Source: a virus
Reading direction: 5' to 3' (one strand)
Virus record (IMG/VR): IMGVR_UViG_3300050033_000335
Location: 1 to 62,758 of that record
Length of the DNA: 62,758 nucleotides
Below, piece by piece: positions 48,055-56,425 of the stretch (the stretch's first letter is position 1; every line of letters starts with the position of its first letter). The notes under the pieces were generated by a model, which worked only from the letters and a program-made list of their open reading frames with translations, did not search any database and was not told where the DNA came from. Both the position numbers and the translations under genes were made by a program.

Positions 48055-49445
48055 GTACTGGTAAATCCTTCGAATTGCTTAAGATAATAGATATGGAATT
48101 AATTAATGGGATAGATCCTAGTAGAATAGCAGTCTTGACTTTTACTAAAAAGGCCAACGAAGTTATTTTAACTAGAGCTATTGAGAAATTTGGGTTTAAT
48201 GAGAAAGATGCACCATACTGGGTGACTCTTCACGCACTAGCATATCGTAGACTAGGGCTACGACGTAATGAAGTAATGGGACCAAAGAATTATACTGAGA
48301 TAGGAAATGCTCTTGGCCTTACATTTGGAGGGAGTGTTGCTGCAATTGAGGAAGGATTTTATGGAGGTAGAAATAAAGGAGATAGATACCAATTTTTAGA
48401 TGGCTTTGCTCGTAACAGAATGATCACCACTGAAGAAGCATTTAGACTATGCGCAGGAGATGGTGATGAAGAATTAAATAAATTTGAGATGAGAAGATTT
48501 AGCAATACACTCCTATCCTATAAAAAGGATAGAGGCATCTTGGATTTTACAGATATGTTGGAAATTCCTCAAGGGTCAATAGATGTTGATGTGGTAATAG
48601 TAGATGAGGCCCAGGATCTTTCAACCTTGCAATGGGATTATTTACGGCGGGTAGTAATTCCTAATGCGCAAAGAGTATATATTGCAGGAGATGACGATCA
48701 AGCTATTTACCAATGGAGTGGAGCGGATGTGGTGCAGTTTCAAACTCTTCCTGGACGTAGAGTAATCTTGGATCAAAGTCATAGAATCCCACGAGCTATT
48801 CACCAATTAGCTGAAAAGATTTCTTTTACAATTAAGACTAGATGTGCTAAGATGTATAAACCAATGGATAAAGAAGGTTTAATTCGATATTATAGTGATC
48901 CTGAAGATGTGGATTTATCGGTATCTGGTACATGGTATCTTTTAGCCCGTAACTCATATTTGCTTTCTCAATTAATTACAATAGTTCGTGATCAAGGATA
49001 TACTTATTCAATTCGAGGAGAAAGTGCAATTATTAGTAAACACGTAGATGCAATCTTAGCTTATGAAAAATGGCGTAAAGGTATAGAACCATCTACAGCA
49101 GATAAGAACCTGGTGGAAAAATTGTCTACTCACCCTTGGCCCGGTACTATCTGGCATGAGGCTTTAGATAAGATACCTAGGAACGAGCGAGATTGGTATA
49201 TAAGCGTACTTCGACGTGGGGGTAGTCTAACTAAAGCTCCTAGAATTAATATAGGCACAATTCACTCTGTTAAGGGCGGAGAAAGTGATCATGTATTACT
49301 TATGACAGATATGAGTATGGCAACATGGCATGCAGCTGAAATGAATCCTGATGCAGAAAAGAGATGTTGGTATGTGGGCGCTACACGAGCACGGGAATCA
49401 CTTCATATTATCCGTGCACAAAGGGATACAGCATGGGATCTGTAA
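48051..49445 (+). CDS. UvrD/PcrA-like superfamily 1 helicase, 5' frameshifted
   Basis: 464 residues in this frame. SF1 motifs are clear: VVIVDEAQDLS (II), GDDDQAIYQWSGAD (III), LDQSHRIPRAIHQLA (IV), IGTIHSVKGGESDHVLLM (V) and WYVGATRARESLHI (VI). The expected Walker A is split: ILGPPG is in another frame (48016-48051), and TGKS is here. Deleting TTGAG (or TGAGT) would give GPPGTGKS in one frame. TTG 48051 has no Shine-Dalgarno. The gene may be broken, rely on a frameshift in the C7 run, or contain an assembly error. Confidence 0.82.
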   Translation: MSTGKSFELLKIIDMELINGIDPSRIAVLTFTKKANEVILTRAIEKFGFNEKDAPYWVTLHALAYRRLGLRRNEVMGPKNYTEIGNALGLTFGGSVAAIEEGFYGGRNKGDRYQFLDGFARNRMITTEEAFRLCAGDGDEELNKFEMRRFSNTLLSYKKDRGILDFTDMLEIPQGSIDVDVVIVDEAQDLSTLQWDYLRRVVIPNAQRVYIAGDDDQAIYQWSGADVVQFQTLPGRRVILDQSHRIPRAIHQLAEKISFTIKTRCAKMYKPMDKEGLIRYYSDPEDVDLSVSGTWYLLARNSYLLSQLITIVRDQGYTYSIRGESAIISKHVDAILAYEKWRKGIEPSTADKNLVEKLSTHPWPGTIWHEALDKIPRNERDWYISVLRRGGSLTKAPRINIGTIHSVKGGESDHVLLMTDMSMATWHAAEMNPDAEKRCWYVGATRARESLHIIRAQRDTAWDL

Positions 49446-49723
49446 GTGGGAAAGCTAAGAAATTATTTTCAAACTGTTATATGTTAGATGGAACCCCAGT
49501 TAGATGCCCCTATTGTGGCGGATATAGAATCAGAACTAAAGTTAGGGATAGCTCAGATGGAATAAATTCGCTAGAGGAAGAATATTATTGCGGTGAATGT
49601 GGTATTATCCTGGCCTTTTGGTCTTATGGCCATTTTGACACAGAATTACGGGAAGATCCTCCGAATATAACTAAGGCTGAATTAACTACGCAAAATACAG
49701 CCGGTCTTTTGGAGGATGAATGA
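49433..49723 (+). CDS. Zinc-ribbon protein
   Basis: 96 residues from ATG 49433, which overlaps the helicase end. CPYCGGYRIRTKVRD and YYCGECGIILAFWSYG form a two-pair zinc ribbon similar to transcription-factor-like ribbons. Acidic tail. Overlaps the next ATG by 4 nt. Confidence 0.7.
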   Translation: MGSVSGKAKKLFSNCYMLDGTPVRCPYCGGYRIRTKVRDSSDGINSLEEEYYCGECGIILAFWSYGHFDTELREDPPNITKAELTTQNTAGLLEDE

Positions 49724-49868
49724 TTTGGAAAAATTCATGTAAAAATTGCGGAATAATAATTAAATGGAAAGCTGATAGTTTTTTGATGCGGCTGATAAAC
49801 ATCCAAAAGGCTGGGTATATGACCCTGTTTTAAAAGGTATTGTCTGTCCAAAATGTAAGATAGTTTGA
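49720..49868 (+). pseudogene. Zinc-ribbon gene split by a T6 frameshift
   Basis: Frame 0 from ATG 49720 gives MIWKNSCKNCGIIIKWKADS and would run out at 49833. Reading one base back after the T6 run at 49779-49784 (heptamer T TTT TTG) continues as FFDAADKHPKGWVYDPVLK, then GIVCPKCKIV, ending at 49868. Together they give two Cys pairs, a complete zinc ribbon. Either a programmed -1 frameshift, a recent deletion of one T, or a sequencing error. Confidence 0.5.
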
Positions 49869-49879
49869 GGGAGTATAAA

Positions 49880-50194
49880 ATGCGTAATACAGACAAAAGA
49901 TTACTTAATGATAAGGAATTCTCTAATGCTGACAAGGAATTCTCTAATGCTGACAAGGTATTTCCTACACTAGAGGAAGTTGAAGAATACCTCAAGCAAG
50001 ATGAAGATAAGATCCGACTGTTACTAGGAATTATAGACGGTAAGATAAAACTAAACTTTGGGGATCGGCCTGTGAAGTGGATAGCATTTACTCCGGATCA
50101 GGCTGCTCGGATAGCTTATGATATACTGGTACTGGTGAAGAAATTAACTGTTCCGGAAGAGGAACAAGGAGAAAAAAGGAGTATTATAATATGA
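49880..50194 (+). CDS. Unknown protein with small internal repeat
   Basis: 104 residues from ATG 49880 (GAGGGAG upstream). It contains a 7-residue duplication KEFSNADKEFSNADK encoded by two identical 21-nt repeats, then an acidic helix (EEVEEYLKQDEDK) and a domain ending in VPEEEQGEKRSIII. No function recognised. ATGA overlap with the next ORF. Confidence 0.6.
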   Translation: MRNTDKRLLNDKEFSNADKEFSNADKVFPTLEEVEEYLKQDEDKIRLLLGIIDGKIKLNFGDRPVKWIAFTPDQAARIAYDILVLVKKLTVPEEEQGEKRSIII

Positions 50195-50346
50195 AATATT
50201 GTAAGTTCAAAGTAACGGAATTAAAAGAGATACTCAATGTAATATATAAACATGTGGGGCTATATCCTACTGACGATCTGATTATTGAATTAAAAATTGA
50301 GAGAAGAATAAAAAGTGAAATATTAGCAAGAGGATTGTCAGTATGA
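50191..50346 (+). CDS. Small conserved-looking protein
   Basis: 51 residues with AAAAAAGGAG before the ATG. A Lys-rich helical protein (VTELKEILNVIYKHVGLYPT). Overlaps both neighbours. Unknown function. Confidence 0.55.
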   Translation: MKYCKFKVTELKEILNVIYKHVGLYPTDDLIIELKIERRIKSEILARGLSV

Positions 50347-50693
50347 CTGTCTCTAAACGGCCAGCTAAAGTGCCGAGTTTTACTCTTCAGAAAGAGACTC
50401 ATTGCGGCCCAATGTATATAATTGTAGGTCATATTAATGGAAAGATAATAGAGGTATTCGCTATACTAGGGAAGGCTGGCGGTTGCGGGTCCGCAGTGGT
50501 TGACGGTATGGCTAGGATGATCTCATATGGACTTCGTAGCGGAATGGAACCAGATAGAGTAATCAAAGGTATGAGCGGTATTCAATGCCACCAGGGGCCA
50601 GATACCTGTTGTAACGCTATTGCTTTAGCAGTTAAGGAAGTAATGAATGAATTGGAGGAAATGGAAATATGTGAGGAGGGCTATGACCGATAA
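50343..50693 (+). CDS. TSCPD domain protein
   Basis: 116 residues. The segment THCGPMYIIVGHINGKIIEVF, then AILGKAGGCGSAVVDGMARMISYGLRSGME and IKGMSGIQC, is the TSCPD domain otherwise found at the C-terminus of vitamin B12-dependent ribonucleotide reductases (NrdJ). No reductase catalytic part is present. It may bind or sense nucleotides, or be a free-standing accessory. Two Cys (QCHQGPDTCC) near the end are notable. Confidence 0.8.
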   Translation: MTVSKRPAKVPSFTLQKETHCGPMYIIVGHINGKIIEVFAILGKAGGCGSAVVDGMARMISYGLRSGMEPDRVIKGMSGIQCHQGPDTCCNAIALAVKEVMNELEEMEICEEGYDR

Positions 50694-51375
50694 CATCTGG
50701 GAACAAATAGTTACTAGCAAATTATCTATCTCAACAGAAATTGCTCAACCCAAAACTAATAAATCAGTTATACCAGATGAATGTTTATCAGCTTTTGCTC
50801 CCATGTTCCTAGATACAGAAACATCGGGCATGATCCTTAGACGTATGCCCATGAATCATGTTTGCCAACCTGATATTATCCAGATAGCAATGATATTGGA
50901 TCATGCTGATGGGTATTTTAGCCGCTCTATGATTGTAAATCCTAGTGATATTAATTCAGACTGGGAATTAGATCCGCAGGCTGAAGCTGTACATGGTATC
51001 TCGAAAGAGCAAATTCTGGATGAAGGTATTCCCAGTAGAGCAATGCTGGAAGAGGTAAAGTATATATTGTCACGATCTTCAGTAATGGCCTGTCATAACT
51101 GGGGGTTTGATTCGCAAATGTTAGCCATAGCATTTAATCGAGCAGGTGATACTAAGAGCGCAATGAAGATCTTGAATGGAAAAAGATATTGTACAATGAT
51201 AGCAAGCACAAATCTCTGTAGGCTTCCAGGTAAGTTCGGAAATTATAAGTGGCCTAAACTAGAGGAACTTCACCAATTTTTATTTATGGAATCAGTACAA
51301 GGAGCACATGATGCTCTAAATGACACAATAGCAATTCGAAGATGCTATCATGAGATGAGGAGAATGGGAATATGA
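50683..51375 (+). CDS. DEDDh 3'-5' exonuclease (DnaQ-like)
   Basis: 230 residues from ATG 50683, with GAGGAGG upstream, overlapping the previous gene. DnaQ-family motifs: FLDTETSGM (ExoI, D and E), ACHNWGFDSQML (ExoII), and GAHDALNDTIAIRR (ExoIII, His and Asp). It likely proofreads or trims DNA in replication or recombination. Start chosen for the RBS and family length. Confidence 0.85.
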   Translation: MTDNIWEQIVTSKLSISTEIAQPKTNKSVIPDECLSAFAPMFLDTETSGMILRRMPMNHVCQPDIIQIAMILDHADGYFSRSMIVNPSDINSDWELDPQAEAVHGISKEQILDEGIPSRAMLEEVKYILSRSSVMACHNWGFDSQMLAIAFNRAGDTKSAMKILNGKRYCTMIASTNLCRLPGKFGNYKWPKLEELHQFLFMESVQGAHDALNDTIAIRRCYHEMRRMGI

Positions 51376-51551
51376 GCAAAGTCTCTGTAAAATTTAGGTG
51401 TAGAGCATGCGAGAATGGACCATGCACAGTTAAAACTCACACAATAAGTGTTCCTCAGGTATGTATACATGAACATGGAAGATATGATGTAAATTGGTTT
51501 TTCTACTCTCAAGAATTGGAAGATATGTCAAAGAAGGAGAAAAAGGCATGA
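51372..51551 (+). CDS. Small Cys-rich protein
   Basis: 59 residues overlapping its neighbours by ATGA. CRACENGPCTVKTH and CIHEHGRYDVNWFF suggest zinc binding. Unknown function. Confidence 0.6.
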   Translation: MSKVSVKFRCRACENGPCTVKTHTISVPQVCIHEHGRYDVNWFFYSQELEDMSKKEKKA

Positions 51552-51796
51552 AAGTACGAACAGTTGAAGAGAATAGAGTTTGTAGGTTGGCATGGTGCGG
51601 AAAGGTATTAGTAAGAAATGAAAATGAGAGTGCTGCCGGTTTTAGGAAAAGACAGACATGTGGCCGAGCACACGGAGCGGAACTTTCTTTTATGCATAAA
51701 AAGATGCCACGACCGACAATTATTAATCAGATCGGATTGCTAACTAACCCGGACGACAAGGGCCGACCATACGCGCCAAAGGGGCGAGGATGGTAG
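51548..51796 (+). CDS. Small Cys/Arg-rich protein
   Basis: 82 residues from ATG 51548 (AGAAGGAG upstream). Cys and basic residues (CRLAWCGKVLVRNE, KRQTCGRAHG) plus a C-terminal NPDDKGRPYAPKGRG resemble small nucleic-acid-binding proteins. Overlaps the next ORF. Confidence 0.6.
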   Translation: MKVRTVEENRVCRLAWCGKVLVRNENESAAGFRKRQTCGRAHGAELSFMHKKMPRPTIINQIGLLTNPDDKGRPYAPKGRGW

Positions 51797-51957
51797 ATAC
51801 CGAGGTGGAGATATTACTAGGCAGGCTATGCGTCCGAGTACTTAAGAAACGAACTAATTTAAAGGGAGCTGCACAGCATATGGAGGAGGACGGAGGTTAT
51901 CGAGTAACCGGCTTTTGGCACGATAAAAAATTTTGTATCGAGATAAGAAAAATGTGA
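51790..51957 (+). CDS. Small unknown protein
   Basis: 55 residues; ATG 51790 overlaps the previous stop. MVDTEVEILLGRLCVRVLKKRTN then GGYRVTGFWHDKKFCIEIRK looks like a compact beta/helix domain. It ends 9 nt before the promoter at 51966. Confidence 0.5.
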   Translation: MVDTEVEILLGRLCVRVLKKRTNLKGAAQHMEEDGGYRVTGFWHDKKFCIEIRKM

Positions 51958-51965
51958 AGAACCGC

Positions 51966-51994
51966 TTTACAACCCAATATCATAGTGATATGAT
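51966..51994 (+). promoter_or_regulatory. Promoter with AGGATTA leader motif
   Basis: TTTACA (51966-51971), a 17-bp spacer, TATGAT (51989-51994). AGGATTA at 52016-52022 follows, then AAAGGAGAG and the ATG of the next gene. Confidence 0.75.
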
Positions 51995-52035
51995 TATTCT
52001 AGAGTTACAGATTAAAGGATTAAAGGAGAGAAATT

Positions 52036-52236
52036 ATGAATAAAATTAAGGATATTCCGGAAGGCTCTAAGGTAATTATTTTGGGCTTTGGGGCGGGAGA
52101 CAGCCGAAAAGGGGTGGAAACTTCATATGTTGGACGGCTTGCTATTGGGGAGCTAGTTAATCTTCCAAAAGAAATAAGTATAGATGGCCACATTTTTAAT
52201 TTACAGGTTAAGGTTTTGGTGATTAATGAAGATTAA
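52036..52236 (+). CDS. Small beta-rich protein
   Basis: 66 residues with AAAGGAG upstream. GSKVIILGFGAGDSRKGVETSYVGRLAI suggests a beta domain. Overlaps the next gene by 11 nt in another frame. Function unknown. Confidence 0.6.
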   Translation: MNKIKDIPEGSKVIILGFGAGDSRKGVETSYVGRLAIGELVNLPKEISIDGHIFNLQVKVLVINED

Positions 52237-52501
52237 AAGTTGTATACCGACTCGGCCTTGCCCCGTATGCAGAAGTGTGGCTACAGGGGTGTATCATTCT
52301 CAAGGTTGTAGCTGTACAAATGTAAGGTGGGTAAAGGAAAGGTATTATTTAGCTCATTACCATTATGTTTGTAAAATTTGTAACCTGGAGTGGGTAATTC
52401 CCTATGTTACAATTGAGCTTAAAGTTTGTGACGATGGTAGCCTTGTTTATCGGGCCCGTTTTTGTACTACTGGCCTTGGCTATACCAACCCCAAAAAGTA
52501 A
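52226..52501 (+). CDS. Zinc-ribbon-type protein
   Basis: 91 residues. CPVCRSVATGVYHSQGCSC and CKICNLEWVIPYV give three Cys pairs. Starts within the end of the previous gene. Similar ribbons are common in phage transcription- or translation-related factors. Not further recognised. Confidence 0.65.
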   Translation: MKIKSCIPTRPCPVCRSVATGVYHSQGCSCTNVRWVKERYYLAHYHYVCKICNLEWVIPYVTIELKVCDDGSLVYRARFCTTGLGYTNPKK

Positions 52502-52540
52502 GTAGTAGATTAATTTAGGATTATAGGAAGGAGCCTTGCC

Positions 52541-52882
52541 ATGCTTAAAGCCTATCGAATAGAAAGCGAAGGTATGGGAATATGTTCTAAATCAGCTTCA
52601 GCTGGTATCCTTATGAGTTGCGCCGGATTGTTTAAACCTCCTTTAGATTATTCGGCGGGGGCATATCAGCATTGGTTCACTCGGAAGGGATACCGAAAGA
52701 TGGGGGAAATGATAATTGCTTTAAGTAAAGCTGGGAAACATCAAATCCATATCAGAACCGCTCTTATTCCTAGTAGCCTTATCCAATATTTCGATGAATT
52801 CCAGGTAGTAATCCTACGGGAAGAACAAGTTAAAATAATTCCCTGGAAATTAACAAAAAAAGTGGACCGTCGGCTTTCTTGA
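52541..52882 (+). CDS. Unknown protein
   Basis: 113 residues, GAAGGAGCC upstream, preceded by AGGATTA (52517-52523). It starts MLKAYRIESEGMGICSKSAS and ends with the basic VKIIPWKLTKKVDRRLS. No family recognised. Confidence 0.55.
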   Translation: MLKAYRIESEGMGICSKSASAGILMSCAGLFKPPLDYSAGAYQHWFTRKGYRKMGEMIIALSKAGKHQIHIRTALIPSSLIQYFDEFQVVILREEQVKIIPWKLTKKVDRRLS

Positions 52883-52933
52883 TGATATATTTGTCTTGTA
52901 GGTAAGAATTATAGGATTAAAGGAGGTAAGACA

Positions 52934-53173
52934 ATGAGACTTAATTCTGAGCATGTCGAGAAGCATAAATTATCAGTTGCCGAGGTAAGAAAGTACGAGA
53001 CCGAATTGCGGGCAAAAGAGGCTCGGTTAGAATTCCTTCAAGAGATGTTTGTGCATAGCTCATTAGGGGCTAAGGATGATTTTTCCGAGGTTAATAGATT
53101 AACAACTCGGATTAAATTTCTCGAACAAGTTATTGATCGTGGGTTTGAGTACAAAAAGTTGAAGGAACTATAA
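52934..53173 (+). CDS. Small coiled-coil protein
   Basis: 79 residues, AAAGGAGGTAAG upstream and AGGATTA (52913-52919) just before. Heptad-like LSVAEVRKYETELRAKEARLEFLQEM suggests a coiled coil. Adjacent to the next gene (stop overlaps its ATG). Unknown. Confidence 0.6.
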   Translation: MRLNSEHVEKHKLSVAEVRKYETELRAKEARLEFLQEMFVHSSLGAKDDFSEVNRLTTRIKFLEQVIDRGFEYKKLKEL

Positions 53174-54150
53174 TGCGGAAGAAAGTATCAGAAATAGAAA
53201 TTCGTGCTTTCTTTCTTGAGAACCCTATAGCTCTACAAGTCTGTAGGGACTCATATGCTCATGTGTACTTGCACTTAGCCCATGCTAGTGGCCGAGTAGT
53301 ATTGCTAGGGATGATTCAGGATAAGGAATCCTCTACTGGGGTAACGGATGAGTCTCTTCGAGATATTCTTAAATTTACAGTAGAGGATTATAAGCGTTAT
53401 TTTAAACCACTGGGAACAAGTCCAGATCAGCTTGCACATATCTGGTTAACTTCCCCCATTCCGCTCACTGAGCGAGCAAAGGAGATTCTAATGGTAATTA
53501 ACATTGATCGTCGAACTGCGGGTGAAGTAAAGTATCTTGGTAAGTACAATGATCTGGAGGAAGGAGTCAAGTCAGCTGAGGTGGGAACAGAAGTGGCAAA
53601 GGTACCGGAAGAGTTGAATCAATTTAGCACACCTATTCTTACTCAGATATATAATGCGATAGTCGGGCCGGAGAAGAAGGTCAAAGGCTTTAGCAATAAG
53701 ACCTTGGCTATGGATCGGGTAACTAAAGCTATATTTGATCTTCCTGTATCTGAAACTCTTGTATCCAACAAGGTACCTACTGAAATTCCTGCGCCCCAGA
53801 TATTAGCTGAATCCAAAATCCCTGCGGAACCCAAGGCAGTAAAGGTGCCTACTAAAGAACTTGTTAAACCCCTTAAACTGAATAAAATTGTCAGTATCCC
53901 TCTTTCTACAAAAATTCATATTTTGGCGCCTAAGAATCCACACCGGGAAGGAACCGGTCTCTATGTTCGGTGGGATCTTTATAGTGACGGTATGACTATC
54001 GGCGAGGCGCTTAAAGCTGGTATTACTAGGGCGGATCTACCTTGGATGGCTGAGCATAAATATATTGAGTTTGAGGTAATCGCGGCAATAGCCGAACAGT
54101 CCGAGCAAGAAATTAATAATGTAGAGGGTGTAGAGACTATAGCCGAGTAA
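53173..54150 (+). CDS. Unknown 325-residue protein
   Basis: 325 residues. N-terminal half is globular (YAHVYLHLAHASGRVVLLGMIQDK), middle is a Pro/Ala/Glu/Lys linker (EIPAPQILAESKIPAEPKAVKVPT), C-terminal ~80 residues form a second domain (EGTGLYVRWDLYSDGMTIGEALKAGITRADLPWM). No motif gives a function. It precedes a terminator at 54178. Confidence 0.65.
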   Translation: MRKKVSEIEIRAFFLENPIALQVCRDSYAHVYLHLAHASGRVVLLGMIQDKESSTGVTDESLRDILKFTVEDYKRYFKPLGTSPDQLAHIWLTSPIPLTERAKEILMVINIDRRTAGEVKYLGKYNDLEEGVKSAEVGTEVAKVPEELNQFSTPILTQIYNAIVGPEKKVKGFSNKTLAMDRVTKAIFDLPVSETLVSNKVPTEIPAPQILAESKIPAEPKAVKVPTKELVKPLKLNKIVSIPLSTKIHILAPKNPHREGTGLYVRWDLYSDGMTIGEALKAGITRADLPWMAEHKYIEFEVIAAIAEQSEQEINNVEGVETIAE

Positions 54151-54177
54151 TTATATACGGTGAGGTTATTGCATACG

Positions 54178-54208
54178 GGGCCGGTCTTTTAAACGGCCCT
54201 TTTATTTA
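54178..54208 (+). terminator. Intrinsic terminator
   Basis: GGGCCG (54178-54183) pairs with CGGCCC (54194-54199), loop GTCTTTTAAA, and is followed by TTTTATTTA. It separates the 52036-54150 operon from the clamp operon. Confidence 0.75.
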
Positions 54209-54220
54209 GGGAGCTTAAAT

Positions 54221-55159
54221 ATGATCAATGAACTAAATTTACTGGATAAGTTTGTACCTAAATCGGAGTTTAAGTCGGCTACTTGGGAATGTTTTAATGT
54301 AGCAGATGGCCAGGTTACAGCTACAGATTTTGCCATAACCATGTCAATGTATATTCCGGAACTAGCAGGCTTTAATTTTAATGTACCTGCTCATAAGTTT
54401 ACTGCAGCCATAAGTGTTTGCAAGAATCCTCAATTGAGTCAGAATGATGATGTCTTGACGATCCGGGACGGATCTTTTAAGATCGATATTCAACTAATAA
54501 TGAATGCCTTTGGGGATATTTTTATGCCCGAAGGAGAAGGACTAAAGTTTGGACCTATTCTTCCTGTTCTTAAGGTGCTTCAAGGCTTTATGGGGTCTCC
54601 CAAGCGGCCTAACCTCCAGGGAATATTCTTTAATGATAATTTTGCCTATGCCAGTGATGGTAGTGTAGCCGCTAAAATTCCATGCATGGCTGAAGGCATT
54701 TCCGCAGTTATTCCAGCCAAAGCTATATCGGAGCTTCTTAATAATGGGAATGAGCCGGTTAAAACAGTTTTAAACAAGAACCAGGTGGCTTTTTTTTATA
54801 CCGATAAGGACTGGCTTCAAGCTAATGTTCTTGATACCAAATTCCCCGATATTAATAAGATCCTAAATAAGGTTGTATTTATCGATAATAAGGTAGATCC
54901 GGCTTTACTTATAGGAATCAATCAAATTCTTCAATTTACCGAGGGCGAGTTTACTCAAATTACATTTGATGAGAAGGGGATCAAGGGTGGTTCAGCAGAG
55001 TTTTATATTAGCAGCCTGTATCCTTCATGCTGGAATGGCAAGACCCTTAGAGGGGTGCTGGAGCTTGCTGAAACTATAAATTTCGAGGCATGGCCTAATC
55101 CAGCAGGTTGGAGAGGGGCAAACGGGCTTGAAGGTGTACTCTGCGGATTGATTAAATAA
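54221..55159 (+). CDS. Sliding-clamp candidate (DnaN-like)
   Basis: 312 residues. Repeated beta/alpha units of sliding-clamp type: VTATDFAITMSMYIPELAGFNFNVPAHKFTAAIS, LQGIFFNDNFAYASDGSVAA and GISAVIPAKAISELL. The clamp would tether the polymerase encoded at 58188. Length is shorter than bacterial DnaN (~370). Start preceded by GGGAGC. Fold-level call, moderate confidence. Confidence 0.65.
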   Translation: MINELNLLDKFVPKSEFKSATWECFNVADGQVTATDFAITMSMYIPELAGFNFNVPAHKFTAAISVCKNPQLSQNDDVLTIRDGSFKIDIQLIMNAFGDIFMPEGEGLKFGPILPVLKVLQGFMGSPKRPNLQGIFFNDNFAYASDGSVAAKIPCMAEGISAVIPAKAISELLNNGNEPVKTVLNKNQVAFFYTDKDWLQANVLDTKFPDINKILNKVVFIDNKVDPALLIGINQILQFTEGEFTQITFDEKGIKGGSAEFYISSLYPSCWNGKTLRGVLELAETINFEAWPNPAGWRGANGLEGVLCGLIK

Positions 55160-55219
55160 GGCTTTTACTTGGCTCCCAGATATATTTGTAGTAACTAATT
55201 CCAGCAGGAGAAGGATAAT

Positions 55220-55555
55220 ATGAGACCAAAGAATGAAAAGAAGCAATATGAGGAGGAGAAAGAAGCGGTTCGGACCTTGTCTATTTTTGATGAAGATGAT
55301 GAAGCTGAAGATAAGAATACTTGGAGTAAAGAATGGAATGATATGCCTGAGTTTATTCAAGAGAATGACCCACCCTTTGAATATATTAAGGTATGCTTTA
55401 GAAGTATAGATGATCGAAAAGCCTTCGCTAAATTAACTAACTTAACTGTTACGGAAAAGACCAAGACAATCTGGTTTCCTGCATTAATAGAGCGAAGAGG
55501 TATGGATAAGAATGTAGAATATATAGATGAGATAGAAGAGGAGGAAAGGTTTTGA
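55220..55555 (+). CDS. Acidic conserved protein linked to the modification genes
   Basis: 111 residues. Highly acidic N-terminus, then PPFEYIKVCFRSIDDRKAFAKLTNLTVTEKTKTIWFPALIERR, a pattern often found beside phage TAGT-type or ParB-like genes. AGGAGAAGG precedes the ATG. It sits 31 nt before the glycosyltransferase-like gene. Function unknown, possibly a partner of it. Confidence 0.6.
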   Translation: MRPKNEKKQYEEEKEAVRTLSIFDEDDEAEDKNTWSKEWNDMPEFIQENDPPFEYIKVCFRSIDDRKAFAKLTNLTVTEKTKTIWFPALIERRGMDKNVEYIDEIEEEERF

Positions 55556-55586
55556 ATGAATTAGTCTCAATTAAGGGTAATTTATA

Positions 55587-56414
55587 ATGCAACCAAAATA
55601 TCCAGTATATATTATCTCGAAGGGCCGGTGGGAGAGCAGATTAACAGCAAAATGTCTGGAGAAGATAAATGTACCTTACCATATCGTAGTCGAACCCCAA
55701 GAATATGACCAATATGCAAAGGTAATTGATCCTTCTAAAATCTTTGTATTACCTTTCTCCAATTTAGGATTAGGATCTATTCCTGCTAGAAACTGGGTAT
55801 GGGAACATGCCATATCTATCGGAGCAGAACGACATTGGATCATGGATGATAATATCTATAACTTTTATCGTCTGAACCAAAATTTTAAAGGTCGGGTAAC
55901 ATCAGGAACTGTCCTAAAGCTAGCTGAGGATTTTGTAGATAGGTACGAGAATGTAGCCCTATCTGGTTTTCAATATGCACTATTAACAGCTGCCCCCAAA
56001 AAAAAACCTGCTTTCTGTCTTAACACTAGAATCTATTCTTGTATTTTAATTAAGAATGATCTTCCTTACAGGTGGAGAGGAAAGTATAATGAGGATACCG
56101 ATCTAAGTTTAAGAGTGTTGAAAGATGGATGGTGTACGATTCTGTTTTATGCCTTTTTAGCCAATAAAATGACAACATTGGTAATGAAAGGTGGGAATAT
56201 GACGGAGTTATATAAAGATGATGGTCGTTTGAAGATGGCTGAGTCGCTAAGAGATCAGCATCCAGGCGTATGTTGTATTACTTGGAAATGGAATCGCTGG
56301 CAACATCATATTAATTATAAACCTTTTAAAAAGAATAAACTCATCATGAAGGAAGGTTTAGTCATTCCCAAAGGAAATAATGAGCATGGAATGAAATTAG
56401 TAAGACTGAAATAA
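55587..56414 (+). CDS. TET/JBP-associated-type glycosyltransferase
   Basis: 275 residues. PVYIISKGRWESRLTAKCLEKINVPYHIVVEPQEYDQYA and IPARNWVWEHAISIGAERHWIMDDNI, with DDN as the likely nucleotide-sugar/metal site, fit the TAGT family defined in phages. Family members are thought to glycosylate hydroxymethylated DNA bases. Later DTDLSLRVLKDGWCT is typical of GT-A folds. Followed at 11 nt by a radical SAM gene. No TET/JBP or known base hydroxylase is visible here. Confidence 0.75.
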   Translation: MQPKYPVYIISKGRWESRLTAKCLEKINVPYHIVVEPQEYDQYAKVIDPSKIFVLPFSNLGLGSIPARNWVWEHAISIGAERHWIMDDNIYNFYRLNQNFKGRVTSGTVLKLAEDFVDRYENVALSGFQYALLTAAPKKKPAFCLNTRIYSCILIKNDLPYRWRGKYNEDTDLSLRVLKDGWCTILFYAFLANKMTTLVMKGGNMTELYKDDGRLKMAESLRDQHPGVCCITWKWNRWQHHINYKPFKKNKLIMKEGLVIPKGNNEHGMKLVRLK

Positions 56415-56425
56415 AGGAGTTGTTT

